Positions 6,897 through 14,564 of a stretch of 64,000 nt of DNA are shown piece by piece; position 1 is the stretch's first letter, and each line of letters opens with the position of its first letter. The stretch is from Vagococcus elongatus. GTDB lineage: Bacteria > Bacillota > Bacilli > Lactobacillales > Vagococcaceae. Made by a program: the position numbers and the translations under genes. Where the stretch lies: contig NZ_NGKA01000014.1 of the NCBI RefSeq assembly GCF_003987645.1, positions 1 to 64,000 on the forward strand. The letters run 5' to 3'. The notes below the pieces were generated by a model. It ran no database searches, was not told the DNA's origin, and was given only the letters and a program-made list of their open reading frames with translations.

Positions 6897-8903
6897 TTAT
6901 ATGGCTTTCTTTTTGAAAACGCTCGTATAAAAAAGACGTTTCATTTTAAAAAACGTCTTAGTGTTTATATTCTTGATTTTCAATCTTACTTTTTTCAAAA
7001 AAACAGCTAATATTACAGACATATTTATACAATTATGTATCTTTTTATTCTGTATTTTATTACTATCACTTATATGTACCACGAACTTCCGAAATTGCTT
7101 AAAATACAGATGCTTAACTAGCCCTCTTTCCGCAACAACCCCACGACTTCCACATGTGTCGGCATTACTATCAGAACACAAACTATCAACCTCGTTTTTA
7201 GTATGTGAACACAATTCTTTAGGCTTGCGATTTCCTCTTGCATTCTTTCTTTGAGGCTTAAACTTATTTCCATCTAAGCTATTCTTAAAACCTGTTTTGT
7301 AAACAAAGACCAATTGAGCTGGGTCAATTTTCCCATCTTCATCACATCCCCCTACAATAACTTTTTCAACAATACTCTCAAATACATATCGGTCAAATTC
7401 TGTCAAAACTTCATTTTGTTCAAGTGTCTTTTTGAACTCTTTGAGACGACGTTTGATGTCTTTTTCATTTAAGGCTGTTTCTTGAAGTTTTATACGTTCT
7501 TTGATTAGGTCTTCTTGCTTTTGAGTCATGTTAGAAAATTTAGCTTCGTAAGTTTCAGAATCAATTACATCTTCCAAACGCATATCAACCAGTTTACTTT
7601 TCTTTTTCTCTAAAGAATCTATATCCTTATCAACTTTTGCAAGTTGTTTATTTACTGAACTACTACTAAGCGTTTCTTCCATTCTATTCAAAAACTCATC
7701 TAGAACATCTTTATTGCTGTCACACATAATACGATAGCTTTCGATAAATGCATCCTCTATCGCCTGCTCGGGAATACCTTTGCTATGAGGACAATGCTTT
7801 TTTCCTTTCTTAGTGGCTGTTACGCATTGCCAAATAACCTTGTCGTATTCAGAACCGCTATGCCATCTACGTCGGGTTAAAGTACCACCACAAAAACCAC
7901 ACTCTAGTAAACAACTGAATGCATACTTTCTGCTGTATTTCTCTCGCTTAGTATTTCCGTCACCGATTTTTCCACGATTCTTGCTTCTCCGATTCAAGAT
8001 TTCCTGTGCCTTATCAAATACTTCTTCACTTATAATAGGCTCATGATGATTACGAATGTAAAACTGATCTTCTTCCCCCATATTTTCTAAACGACGTTTA
8101 GAGATGGGGTCTACAGTGAATGTTTTACCTAAAAGAATATCGCCTTTGTATTTCTCGTTTTTTATAATTCCTAAAACCGTGGTCGGAACCCAAGTAGAAT
8201 TACCGTACTTAGTTTTATAACCTAAATTTTCTAGCTCATTACCAATTACAGAACCACCAGCACCTTCAATGTATCTATTGAAGATATAACGAACAATTTC
8301 TGCTTCTTCTTTATTTACTGTAATTGATTTATCTTCTGGGTGGTAATCATAACCCAAGCACCCTTGAAAACCTACTAACTCGCCACGTTTCATTTTCATT
8401 TTCAAGCCTTTTTTTACATTGGCAGAAATATTCTCTACTTCTTGTTGTGCTACCGAACTCAAAACTACTAACAGCAACTCTCCGTCCATAGTAAGAGTAT
8501 TTATTTTCTCGTCTTCAAAGTATACTGCTATGTTCTTTTCTTTCAACATTCTCACATATTTCAATGTATCCAGTGTATTTCTTGCAAATCTCGATATTGA
8601 TTTTGTAATAACCATGTCAATTTCGCCATTTAAACAATCACTTATCATTCTTTGAAAGTCAGTTCGGTGCGTAATCTGTGTTCCAGTTATAGCTTCATCC
8701 GCATAGATACCAGCAAATACCCATTCATTGTTTTTCTGAATCAAATCAGTGTAGTAAGCTTTTTGTGAGTTATAACTATTTAATTGGTCTTCACTATCTG
8801 TACTAACTCTACAATAAGCAGCTACACGTAAACGATCAATCTTCTGTCCACGTTTTGAATTAGACAATGAGCTTTTTGCTTTTATGATTTCTACTTCTTT
8901 CAT
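6897..8903 (-). CDS. Large serine recombinase of the ICE (C-terminus supplied by flank)
   Basis: A 668-aa frame that integrates and excises the ICE. It has an N-terminal resolvase domain with catalytic Ser34 in YCRVSTD and the SRFARN arginine block, a recombinase domain, a zinc ribbon (CLLECGFCGG ... WQC ... HCP, about 330-375), and a coiled coil (about 400-490). It replaces the tyrosine integrase of Tn916. Codons up to about 585 are ICE DNA; the last 83 lie beyond the core at 7149-7156 and belong to the flank. In the circular element the frame would instead continue through 38551-38381 and end after 56 other codons (641 aa). The tail here resembles that segment (LYFK.F.K..V ... KI.NK.I.N.IN.SV). 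Confidence 0.85.
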   Translation of the reverse strand: MKEVEIIKAKSSLSNSKRGQKIDRLRVAAYCRVSTDSEDQLNSYNSQKAYYTDLIQKNNEWVFAGIYADEAITGTQITHRTDFQRMISDCLNGEIDMVITKSISRFARNTLDTLKYVRMLKEKNIAVYFEDEKINTLTMDGELLLVVLSSVAQQEVENISANVKKGLKMKMKRGELVGFQGCLGYDYHPEDKSITVNKEEAEIVRYIFNRYIEGAGGSVIGNELENLGYKTKYGNSTWVPTTVLGIIKNEKYKGDILLGKTFTVDPISKRRLENMGEEDQFYIRNHHEPIISEEVFDKAQEILNRRSKNRGKIGDGNTKREKYSRKYAFSCLLECGFCGGTLTRRRWHSGSEYDKVIWQCVTATKKGKKHCPHSKGIPEQAIEDAFIESYRIMCDSNKDVLDEFLNRMEETLSSSSVNKQLAKVDKDIDSLEKKKSKLVDMRLEDVIDSETYEAKFSNMTQKQEDLIKERIKLQETALNEKDIKRRLKEFKKTLEQNEVLTEFDRYVFESIVEKVIVGGCDEDGKIDPAQLVFVYKTGFKNSLDGNKFKPQRKNARGNRKPKELCSHTKNEVDSLCSDSNADTCGSRGVVAERGLVKHLYFKQFRKFVVHISDSNKIQNKKIHNCINMSVILAVFLKKVRLKIKNINTKTFFKMKRLFYTSVFKKKAI
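6928..6959 (-). terminator. Intrinsic terminator lying inside the recombinase frame
   Basis: Stem AAGACGTTT / AAACGTCTT with a T run on the minus strand. It lies inside the last 25 codons of the predicted recombinase frame, which indicates that those codons were not evolved as the end of that gene. Confidence 0.8.
6990..7118 (-). pseudogene. Diverged copy of a recombinase C-terminal segment in the flank
   Basis: Reading the minus strand below the core, the frame gives HLYFKQFRKFVVHISDSNK and then a KIQNKKIHNCINMSV block. This aligns with the segment encoded at the opposite ICE end (ILYFKHFYKHIVFTNEGGK, then KIRNKVIKNYINVSV) at roughly 19 of 33 positions. It is therefore probably the end of a related earlier element. 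It is currently translated only as the tail of the resident recombinase. Confidence 0.6.
7118..7159 (-). pseudogene. Displaced 3' end of rlmD
   Basis: On the minus strand this reads T-HVEVVGLLRKEG-stop, in a different frame from the recombinase. It matches the end of intact rlmD (N-HVETIVLLQRADT-stop at 38518-38562), with HVE falling exactly at the shared core. It is either the original rlmD tail or the replacement tail carried by an earlier element at the same site. Confidence 0.75.
7149..7156. repeat. ICE attachment core, recombinase side
   Basis: TCCACATG, identical to 38552-38559. On the minus strand it reads CATGTGGA, encoding HVE in the rlmD frame at both ends. Confidence 0.75.
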
Positions 8904-8963
8904 TCAATCCCCTCCTTTTTGTGTTCCTATTGTAGCGTAAATATTACTTTAGTATAACACAAT

Positions 8964-9113
8964 TCAAGAGGTTATATCAGAAATAATTTTATATTCTTGC
9001 ATGATTTTTCTCTTTACAAGCATATATTCTTTTTTGGAAATCAAGTTTCGGGAAAGAAGTTGTTTTAGCATTGCAATCTGCATACTATAACGGATTAATT
9101 TTTCATTCATCAT
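8964..9113 (-). CDS. SHOCT-like small protein upstream of the recombinase
   Basis: A 49-aa frame with a strong GGGAGGAG ribosome-binding site 4 bases before the ATG. The central LKQLLSRNLISKKEYMLVKRK fits the SHOCT pattern (a short helix, glycine or polar turn, I-x-x-x-E/K-Y, then a basic helix). It ends 60 bases before the recombinase start and is probably cotranscribed with it. Tn916 has xis at this place, so a role in controlling excision is a fair guess, without direct support. Confidence 0.6.
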   Translation of the reverse strand: MMNEKLIRYSMQIAMLKQLLSRNLISKKEYMLVKRKIMQEYKIISDITS

Positions 9114-9552
9114 CTTCTCCTCCCTTTTCTATAAAGTTTTACAAGCAATCGAACAGCTTTAGCAAAGCTCACGGGAGTTTCACCCTTGCACGGTTCTCGT
9201 CCAACTGTACTCATTGTCTGCGACGCTTTCAACGCTCGGACTGTGACTATACAGGAGTATCATTATCACGATAAGAATGTCTTCGCTGGCAGTCCTGCTA
9301 AAGATTGCTTCTCGGATCACTGACTGAATCGCTCGCTATCTTTACAGGGCAGGTCATGGCGGTCAGCTCCGCTGGCTCTTTTCTTATCGAAAGGTATTCG
9401 ATTGCTACTTATTTAGTTTTCAAAGAACAACTGGCTTGTCAGCCTATCAAAACATACTGAAAGACAATATGCTTTGATGGAATAACAAGCTCTTCAATCG
9501 GGAAGTGTGGAAAGCATATCCGCACTTCCACGAAAAGAGAGAGTAAACAATG
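9114..9552 (-). other. Structured leader before the SHOCT/recombinase genes, with boxA-like element
   Basis: This stretch between orf8 and the small SHOCT-like gene is richer in GC and in stem-loops than its surroundings, for example GTCAGC-TCC-GCTGGC at 9362-9376. On the minus strand TGTTCTTTGAAAACTAAATAAG (9408-9429) resembles the boxA antitermination element of Firmicute rRNA leaders. The plus-strand open frame across this region is not supported by codon pattern or ribosome-binding site. Confidence 0.45.
9408..9429 (-). promoter_or_regulatory. boxA-like antitermination sequence
   Basis: TTCTTTGAAAACTAAATA on the minus strand, matching from memory the Bacillus-type rRNA boxA and the sequence following it. 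It is placed to act on a transcript running from orf7-orf8 into the SHOCT and recombinase genes. Confidence 0.4.
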
Positions 9553-9783
9553 TCACTTAATTTCAAATGATAAAATTTTTGTAATCAGTCTGGTTTCCAT
9601 TCGTCCACGTAAGATCTCATCAACGACCATACTTTGATTGCCATACTCATCTTTCATCAATCTTAGAGAGCGTTTTGTAATGTACCCTCTGTAGTGATGA
9701 AGAATCTGGTTAATAGCTTCTGTATCGCCATCACAACCCTTAGCAATAAGAGCAAATGGAATCATAGGATATTGATTTCTCAT
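9553..9783 (-). CDS. orf8: Tn916 Orf8-like regulatory protein
   Basis: A 76-aa protein matching Tn916 Orf8 (PFALIAKGCDGDTEAINQIL, then KDEYGNQS). Its start overlaps the stop of orf7 by 4 bases (ATGA), implying coupled translation. It is a helix-turn-helix-like conjugation regulator expressed with orf7; in Tn916 the pair drives recombination and transfer genes. Confidence 0.85.
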   Translation of the reverse strand: MRNQYPMIPFALIAKGCDGDTEAINQILHHYRGYITKRSLRLMKDEYGNQSMVVDEILRGRMETRLITKILSFEIK

Positions 9784-10202
9784 TGGTTTTCCTCCTCCAT
9801 AAACTTCTTGATTAAGGCTAGTCCGCTCATTCTATGCCGATAGACAGTAGAACGGTTTAAATTCAGTAAGTCTGCTATTTCTGAATCACTCATATCCATA
9901 AAATAGAACAGTAGTAAAATCTCACGTTTCTTGTCTGGCAATTCTCGCAATGCTTCACTCAACAAATCATTTGTAATACCAATCGAAATATCATTGAGTG
10001 TAAAAGTCTGAAAGTCAGTTGTGTAAGTATCTGTAGTCGCAAACTGATTGACGAGATAATCGCCAATATCCGAAAAGGATACTTCACGTTTCGCAAGCCT
10101 AGAAAGATATTTAAAGTAATCTTTCCGTTCGTCTTCTATGGCTTTTTTGCAGATATAGTCAAACTGATTTTCAATCGTGACTTGAAAAGAAGATGGTTTC
10201 AT
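9780..10202 (-). CDS. orf7: Tn916 Orf7-like sigma factor-type regulator
   Basis: A 140-aa protein with a sigma-70 region 4-like C-terminal helix-turn-helix (LRELPDKKREILLLFYF ... DSEIADLLNLNRSTVYRHR). It is the same size and sequence type as Tn916 Orf7. In Tn916 it stimulates transcription through the excision and transfer genes when read-through from upstream rises. A GGGAGG ribosome-binding site precedes the ATG. The terminator at 10335-10382 lies upstream on the same strand. Confidence 0.85.
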   Translation of the reverse strand: MKPSSFQVTIENQFDYICKKAIEDERKDYFKYLSRLAKREVSFSDIGDYLVNQFATTDTYTTDFQTFTLNDISIGITNDLLSEALRELPDKKREILLLFYFMDMSDSEIADLLNLNRSTVYRHRMSGLALIKKFMEEENQ

Positions 10203-10732
10203 GGTTTCTCACCTCCCTTCTGTTCTGAAAGGAAGTAAGCCTTGCTCGTTTTATCTCCTTTCACTCTTAGTCCCGACGTGAAAGGGTGATTTGTTGCATT
10301 ATCGATTGAAAAAACTTTAAAAATTATCTCGAAACATAAAAAAAGCACATAGACAGATTGATATATCTGTTTATATGCTTTATTAATTCTATGTATATGT
10401 CTTAAAAAACTACATTGATGGTCGTACTTATCTATCGCTGGTGGGCGACTTTTTTTAATAAGACCTCTAAGTCAAATATTCGATTGGCTGTAATGTACCT
10501 CATGACGACTTTGACCTCCAATGGGTCGCCAGTTTTATCTACAAGAATCTTGATTTTCTAACTATACTTTTAAAGGTAAATAAATTGGCGACCTTTCCTA
10601 TTTGAGATAAGCGTTTATAACACTATTGAGTGTAAAGAAACGAATAATAGGTATTCATAAACCTTATAACACGTTTTTCTATACCTGTCTCAATTTTTAT
10701 AGGAACAGTAAAATGTATATAGGTGGTTTAAT
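10203..10732. other. Divergent control region between orf7 and orf9
   Basis: No gene. Corresponds to the Tn916 control region. It holds the minus-strand terminator at 10335-10382 and an inverted pair GGTCGCCA (10524-10531) / TGGCGACC (10586-10593) about 54 bases apart. The promoters of orf7 and orf9 should lie here but no strong consensus is visible. Confidence 0.6.
10335..10382 (-). terminator. Terminator between cargo/orf6 side and orf7
   Basis: On the minus strand a long imperfect stem (AAAGCATATAAACAGAT / ATCTGTCTATGTGCTTT) ends in TTTTTTT. In Tn916, read-through at this position couples upstream transcription to orf7-orf8. The same layout is kept here. Confidence 0.75.
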
Positions 10733-11086
10733 ATGCGTAAAAAAGAAGATAAGTTTGATTTTAGAGCCTTTGGGTTAGCTATCAAAGAAGCTCGAATGAA
10801 TCGAGGATTAACTCGTGAACAAGTGGGAGCGTTAATTGAAATTGACCCACGTTATTTAACAAATATTGAAAATAAAGGTCAACATCCTAGCATACAAGTT
10901 CTCTACGATCTTGTATCATTACTTGATGTGTCCGTTGATGAATTTTTCTTACCTCGTAACGATCTGGTGAAAAGCACCAGAAGATTACAGGTAGAAAAAC
11001 AAATGGATAACTTCACTGATAAGGAACTGTCTTTAATGCAATCCTTGGCAAATGGAATCAGCGAAGCAAAAGATATCAAGGACTAA
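10733..11086 (+). CDS. orf9: Tn916 Orf9-like repressor (XRE family)
   Basis: A 117-aa protein with an N-terminal HTH_3 domain ([21 protein letters not shown], then [16 protein letters not shown]). It matches Tn916 Orf9, which represses the orf7 promoter. It is divergent from orf7-orf8. GGTGG precedes the ATG. It is the only backbone gene on the plus strand, as in Tn916. Confidence 0.85.
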   Translation: MRKKEDKFDFRAFGLAIKEARMNRGLTREQVGALIEIDPRYLTNIENKGQHPSIQVLYDLVSLLDVSVDEFFLPRNDLVKSTRRLQVEKQMDNFTDKELSLMQSLANGISEAKDIKD

Positions 11087-11110
11087 TCTTAACGGCACTC
11101 CGTAAAACAG

Positions 11111-11157
11111 AAAGAACCGATAAAATGAGATTTTAATTTCTCAAATTATCGGCTCTT
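11111..11157. terminator. Bidirectional stem-loop between orf9 and orf6-like gene
   Basis: Stem AACCGATAA / TTATCGGCT around an inner AGATTTTAATTTCT hairpin, lying between two convergent genes. The T tracts are weak. Confidence 0.5.
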
Positions 11158-11334
11158 TGTCTTTGCATCTGGCTCTGTAATAATAGTTACTTTAAACTGC
11201 CTTATTTCAACTAAATTTTCTTGTTTGCATTTTGGACAATAAAGTGGAAGATTTTTCAGTACGGTATCTTCCCGAATCTTTAAACGTGTTTTACTCTCAC
11301 AGATTGGACATAGCACCCATTCTGTTTTCTGCAT
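11146..11334 (-). CDS. Cysteine-rich KTR protein (Tn916 Orf6-like)
   Basis: A 62-aa protein with two CxxC pairs (CPIC, CPKC), one before and one after the conserved KTR (ESKTRLKIRED). This is the cysteine-rich KTR family found downstream of tet(M) in Tn916-like elements. The start is the ATG with GGAGCGTG upstream rather than the earlier in-frame start. Function unknown; probably a zinc-ribbon protein. Confidence 0.75.
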   Translation of the reverse strand: MQKTEWVLCPICESKTRLKIREDTVLKNLPLYCPKCKQENLVEIRQFKVTIITEPDAKTKSR

Positions 11335-11779
11335 TTTATCACGCTCCATTCTAATAATTTTTCTTATGAAATAAATCATCTGAAATTTTTACTCTACCAA
11401 TTTAATTTCTCAACATATCAAGTTTTTCATGCGTCTGTTTGCATTAATTCCTAAAATGATGACTACGATTAAGATAATAATCGATGTTATCACAAAGATA
11501 ATTTATCCAAAGCTCTGAATTTAACATCACATCATCTTAATATACTGAAATGAGAAGTTAATCATAATTCTTCCCTTACTTTCTATGCAAATAAGATTTT
11601 CGAAAAAATATCTTTAATTAATGAGCTTCAAAAACTTTGTATTGAACATAATACGAGATCTCCTCTTTTATTATGTTTGGATACAGTTTGGAAAAAGTTT
11701 CTAAAAATTTGGTAATCTCTTCAATTATTTGACTATCTATTCTTCTATCCTAATCTAATAAATTTACTTGTAATTTGAT
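11335..11779. other. AT-rich stretch without intact gene
   Basis: Translations on both strands are broken by many stops. It may contain the decayed 3' part of the HAD phosphatase pseudogene that follows, but similarity cannot be traced here with confidence. Confidence 0.4.
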
Positions 11780-12263
11780 TTCTCTTAATCATCTGTCTTA
11801 GTTAGTATATTTGGAATAATTACTTTTGCTCCATCATTAAGTGATGAATATTTCGGTATGACAAACCAGTTTGCACGGAAAGAAAAACCATTTTGTCAAC
11901 CGATGACTTAAATAACTATTGTATAAAGTATGCGGACTAATGTCTAGATTTGAAGTATAAATATCATCATCATTTTGAACATGTTAATGGAGATTCAATT
12001 CTTGACAAAGTTACTCAATTTCCATTAAAAAATCAAATGGTAAATATTCCTAAAAGATAATTGTTTTATCTTGAAGTTGATCAATTGTCGCACCATTATA
12101 ACGCTTAAACAATCGATTGTTCCCTCGAAATAGAGGCAGTACACAACACGATTCGAATATCACTTGATTTAATCCGATGGATAATATCTTGGTTTGTGCA
12201 GTTAGAACATCTTGAATTGTCAAAAAGCATCACATTTATATCTAAGGCTATTAGGCGTAACAT
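11780..12263 (-). pseudogene. Decayed Cof-type HAD sugar phosphatase
   Basis: Starts at ATG 12263 with a recognisable HAD-IIB beginning (LIALDI-NVMLFDN in place of IALDIDGTLLN, then IHRIKSSDIRIVLCTAS). A stop then interrupts it. Further on, in shifted and interrupted frames, it still shows LCQELNLH followed by a DDIYTSNLDI block typical of Cof/YidA proteins. The catalytic DxD is lost (DIN). It begins 18 bases after the ROK kinase stop, so it was the last gene of the cargo operon. Confidence 0.6.
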
Positions 12264-12280
12264 TTAAACACACTCTTTTA

Positions 12281-13213
12281 TTATAGCTTTTGCTCTTGAA
12301 TAACTTGATAAACGGCTCCTAAAACGCCCGCATCATTTCCTACAGATGCCTTTCTAAGACGAAGATTATCTTTAATCTGGGGAAATAACAATGGTTTAAG
12401 GCTTTTACGAAGTGGTAATAACAGTGCTTCACCTGCATCCGATAATCCACCACCAATAATAACTTCCTCTGGATCAAGAGTATTTATAATACTGCTTAAC
12501 GCATAGGCTAAGTAGGAAATTGTCGTTTCAATTGCTTCATGTGCAATCAAGTTACCCCTCGCACTTAACTCAAAAATGTCTGCAGTATTGGAAAATTTTA
12601 GCATGGAATCATACTGATTTACTAGATTCTTCATTGTATGAAATAAACCATTTGCCGAAGCATAACATTCTAAACAATTGATATTGCCACAACTACAAAT
12701 CCGACTTTCATTAGTAATTAATGGAATATGCCCTATCTCCCCTCCAGAAGCATTGGCACCATTAATAATTTTTCCGTTAACTACAATACCGCCACCAACA
12801 CCCGTGCCAAGTGTTACAAAAACAACATCCTGCATTCCTTTTTTTGAACCTATCCACAGCTCTCCTAAGGCAGCAGCATTGGCATCATTTATTAGCTGAA
12901 CAGGCAGATTAAATGACTGTTGAATTATTTCAACAAGCGGCATATCCTTCCATCCTAAATTCACAGCACGTTTTACTCGACCACCTTCAACAGGACCTGG
13001 AACACCAATTCCAATTCCAGAAAAGTCTGAGATTTTTAATTTGTTCTCAAAAATCTTTCCGGAAATGGAGTTAACAATGTCTTTTATAATCATGTTACCA
13101 CTCTCACTACGATTTGTAGATATTTGCCATTTCTCTACAATGTCTCCATTACCAGTAACAATTCCCAATTTAATACTTGTGCCACCAATATCTATACCCA
13201 GAAATTTTGACGT
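12281..13213 (-). CDS. ROK-family sugar kinase, apparent ACG start
   Basis: ROK glucokinase-like protein, about 310 aa, expected to phosphorylate a hexose at the end of the cargo pathway. DIGGT (phosphate binding), TLGTGVGGGIV, the ExGH motif (GGEIGHIPL) and the zinc-binding cysteines (CSCGNINCLECY) are intact. The only good in-frame start codon is an internal TTG at 13168, which would delete DIGGT. Where ROK proteins normally begin (M-SKFLGIDIGGT) the codon is ACG (13213-13211), 7 bases after GGAGAG. So it is either a rare ACG start or a mutated ATG. A terminator sits about 25 bases upstream. Confidence 0.75.
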   Translation of the reverse strand, partial: TSKFLGIDIGGTSIKLGIVTGNGDIVEKWQISTNRSESGNMIIKDIVNSISGKIFENKLKISDFSGIGIGVPGPVEGGRVKRAVNLGWKDMPLVEIIQQSFNLPVQLINDANAAALGELWIGSKKGMQDVVFVTLGTGVGGGIVVNGKIINGANASGGEIGHIPLITNESRICSCGNINCLECYASANGLFHTMKNLVNQYDSMLKFSNTADIFELSARGNLIAHEAIETTISYLAYALSSIINTLDPEEVIIGGGLSDAGEALLLPLRKSLKPLLFPQIKDNLRLRKASVGNDAGVLGAVYQVIQEQKL

Positions 13214-13229
13214 GATTATTCTCTCCTTT

Positions 13230-13257
13230 TTTAAAAAGGCGGCAAGATAGCCGCCGT
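13230..13257 (-). terminator. Terminator or attenuator just upstream of the ROK kinase
   Basis: On the minus strand GGCGGC-TATCTT-GCCGCC is followed by TTTTT and then directly by the AAAAAAGGAGAG ribosome-binding site of the kinase. No promoter fits between stem and gene, so the kinase needs read-through. Confidence 0.8.
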
Positions 13258-13614
13258 TTAATTATTATTATTTTTATTAACTTAATCATTCTTTACAATT
13301 CATTGTGATACATGTAGTCATATCAATAATATCTATAGAGATTGTTTCGTTAACTAGCTCTTGAATTTATTTTAAATTAAAACAAGCTTGAAAATTTAAT
13401 AAAATAATATTCTAATCATTTCAATGATTTATAGCATCACTAACTGAAAGAGAGTCTATTTTCGCTCCAATTGATTAATCGCGAATAAAACTGATTTATA
13501 TAACAAATTAATACATTCTAAAGTTGACAAGCAACTATTCTAAAATGCGTATATGTTTTTAAAAGCTTTTCGCAAATAATATCTGTGAAGTTTAAACTTA
13601 AAGCAATCATCATG
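13258..13614. other. Intergenic region between isomerase-like gene and kinase terminator
   Basis: About 360 bases, very AT-rich. No open frame or clear promoter. It could be a leader RNA belonging to the attenuator in front of the kinase. Confidence 0.4.
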
Positions 13615-14529
13615 CTAGATAACAAAATTTCTCAAATATTTAGTACTTAACTTGATTGATCTTTTAACCGCATCATAATCTGCTTCAAATGATTTATCTT
13701 CTACTTCAATACACGTATTTCCTGTGTAGCCAATATCTGTCAGAGCTGAAACATATCTACCCCAATCAACATCACCAAGTCCAGGTAATTTGGGGCTCAT
13801 ATATTGCAGTGGAGTTGCCATTACACCAACATCCTTTAGTTTTTCAGGAAAAATTTTAATATCCTTATAATGTACATGAAAAATTTTGTTTTTGAATTCA
13901 TAAAGTGGCGCAATATAGTCAATCTGCTGCCAAACAAAATGTGATGGGTCGTAGTTTAATCCAAGATAATTACTATCTAATCGCTTAAAGACTTCACGCC
14001 AAATCGCTGGTGTTGTCATCAAGTTTTGTCCACCAGGCCATTCATCTTCAGTAAAGAGCATTGGACAGTTTTCAATCCCAATTTTGACTTTTTGCGATTC
14101 TGCGTAAGTAATAATCGGTTGCCAAACTTTCTCCATTTCAGCTAAATTCTCTGAAAGTCCCTTCGTCTGCATTCTTCCAATAAAAGTGGTTACGAGATTA
14201 ACATCAAGTAATTTAGCCGCATCAATCAAATGATACAAATGGTCAATCGCTTCTTGGCGTTTTTCTAAGTTTTCATCTAGTGGATTGGGATAATAACCTA
14301 AAGAGGAAATTTCTACTCCTTTATCTTTAGCATAACCTAAAATAGCCTTTGCCTTTTTAGAGTCTAAATCTGAAACATCAATGTGTGATACCCCAGCATA
14401 ACGCCTTTCTGCCTTACCTTTTGGCCAGCAAGCAACCTCTACACACTCTAATCCATTACTTGCAGCGATATCAATCATTTCCTTAAAATCACTTTGATCT
14501 AGAATCGCTGATACCAGTCCTAATTTCAC
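13615..14529 (-). CDS. Sugar phosphate isomerase/epimerase-like TIM barrel
   Basis: A 304-aa protein of the AP-endonuclease-2-like TIM-barrel family (IolE/IolI, xylose isomerase-like). Metal-binding candidates: Glu in IGIENCP, Asp in NYDPSHF, His in HVHYKD and Glu in CIEVED. Starts at GTG with AGAAGG upstream. It is read after the EIIBC gene with 35 bases between. It probably isomerises or dehydrates a keto-sugar produced by the oxidoreductases; the substrate is not known. It is a distinct family member from the CGD-type barrel at 20132-21109. Confidence 0.75.
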   Translation of the reverse strand: MKLGLVSAILDQSDFKEMIDIAASNGLECVEVACWPKGKAERRYAGVSHIDVSDLDSKKAKAILGYAKDKGVEISSLGYYPNPLDENLEKRQEAIDHLYHLIDAAKLLDVNLVTTFIGRMQTKGLSENLAEMEKVWQPIITYAESQKVKIGIENCPMLFTEDEWPGGQNLMTTPAIWREVFKRLDSNYLGLNYDPSHFVWQQIDYIAPLYEFKNKIFHVHYKDIKIFPEKLKDVGVMATPLQYMSPKLPGLGDVDWGRYVSALTDIGYTGNTCIEVEDKSFEADYDAVKRSIKLSTKYLRNFVI

Positions 14530-14564
14530 TATAATACCTTCTTTCTATTCTTTTGAAACAATTT

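Noticed and set aside
6961-7254. 97-aa plus-strand frame over the ICE end
   Set aside because: It is the complement of the recombinase 3' region and flank; no ribosome-binding site and very biased hydrophobic composition.
9150-9200. Resemblance of GAACCGTGCAAGGGTGAAACTC to a group II intron domain V
   Set aside because: The ends do not pair as domain V requires and no intron-encoded protein is present.
9071-9274. Plus-strand 67-aa frame over the structured leader
   Set aside because: Covers the complement of the SHOCT-like gene start and stem-loop DNA; no start signal.
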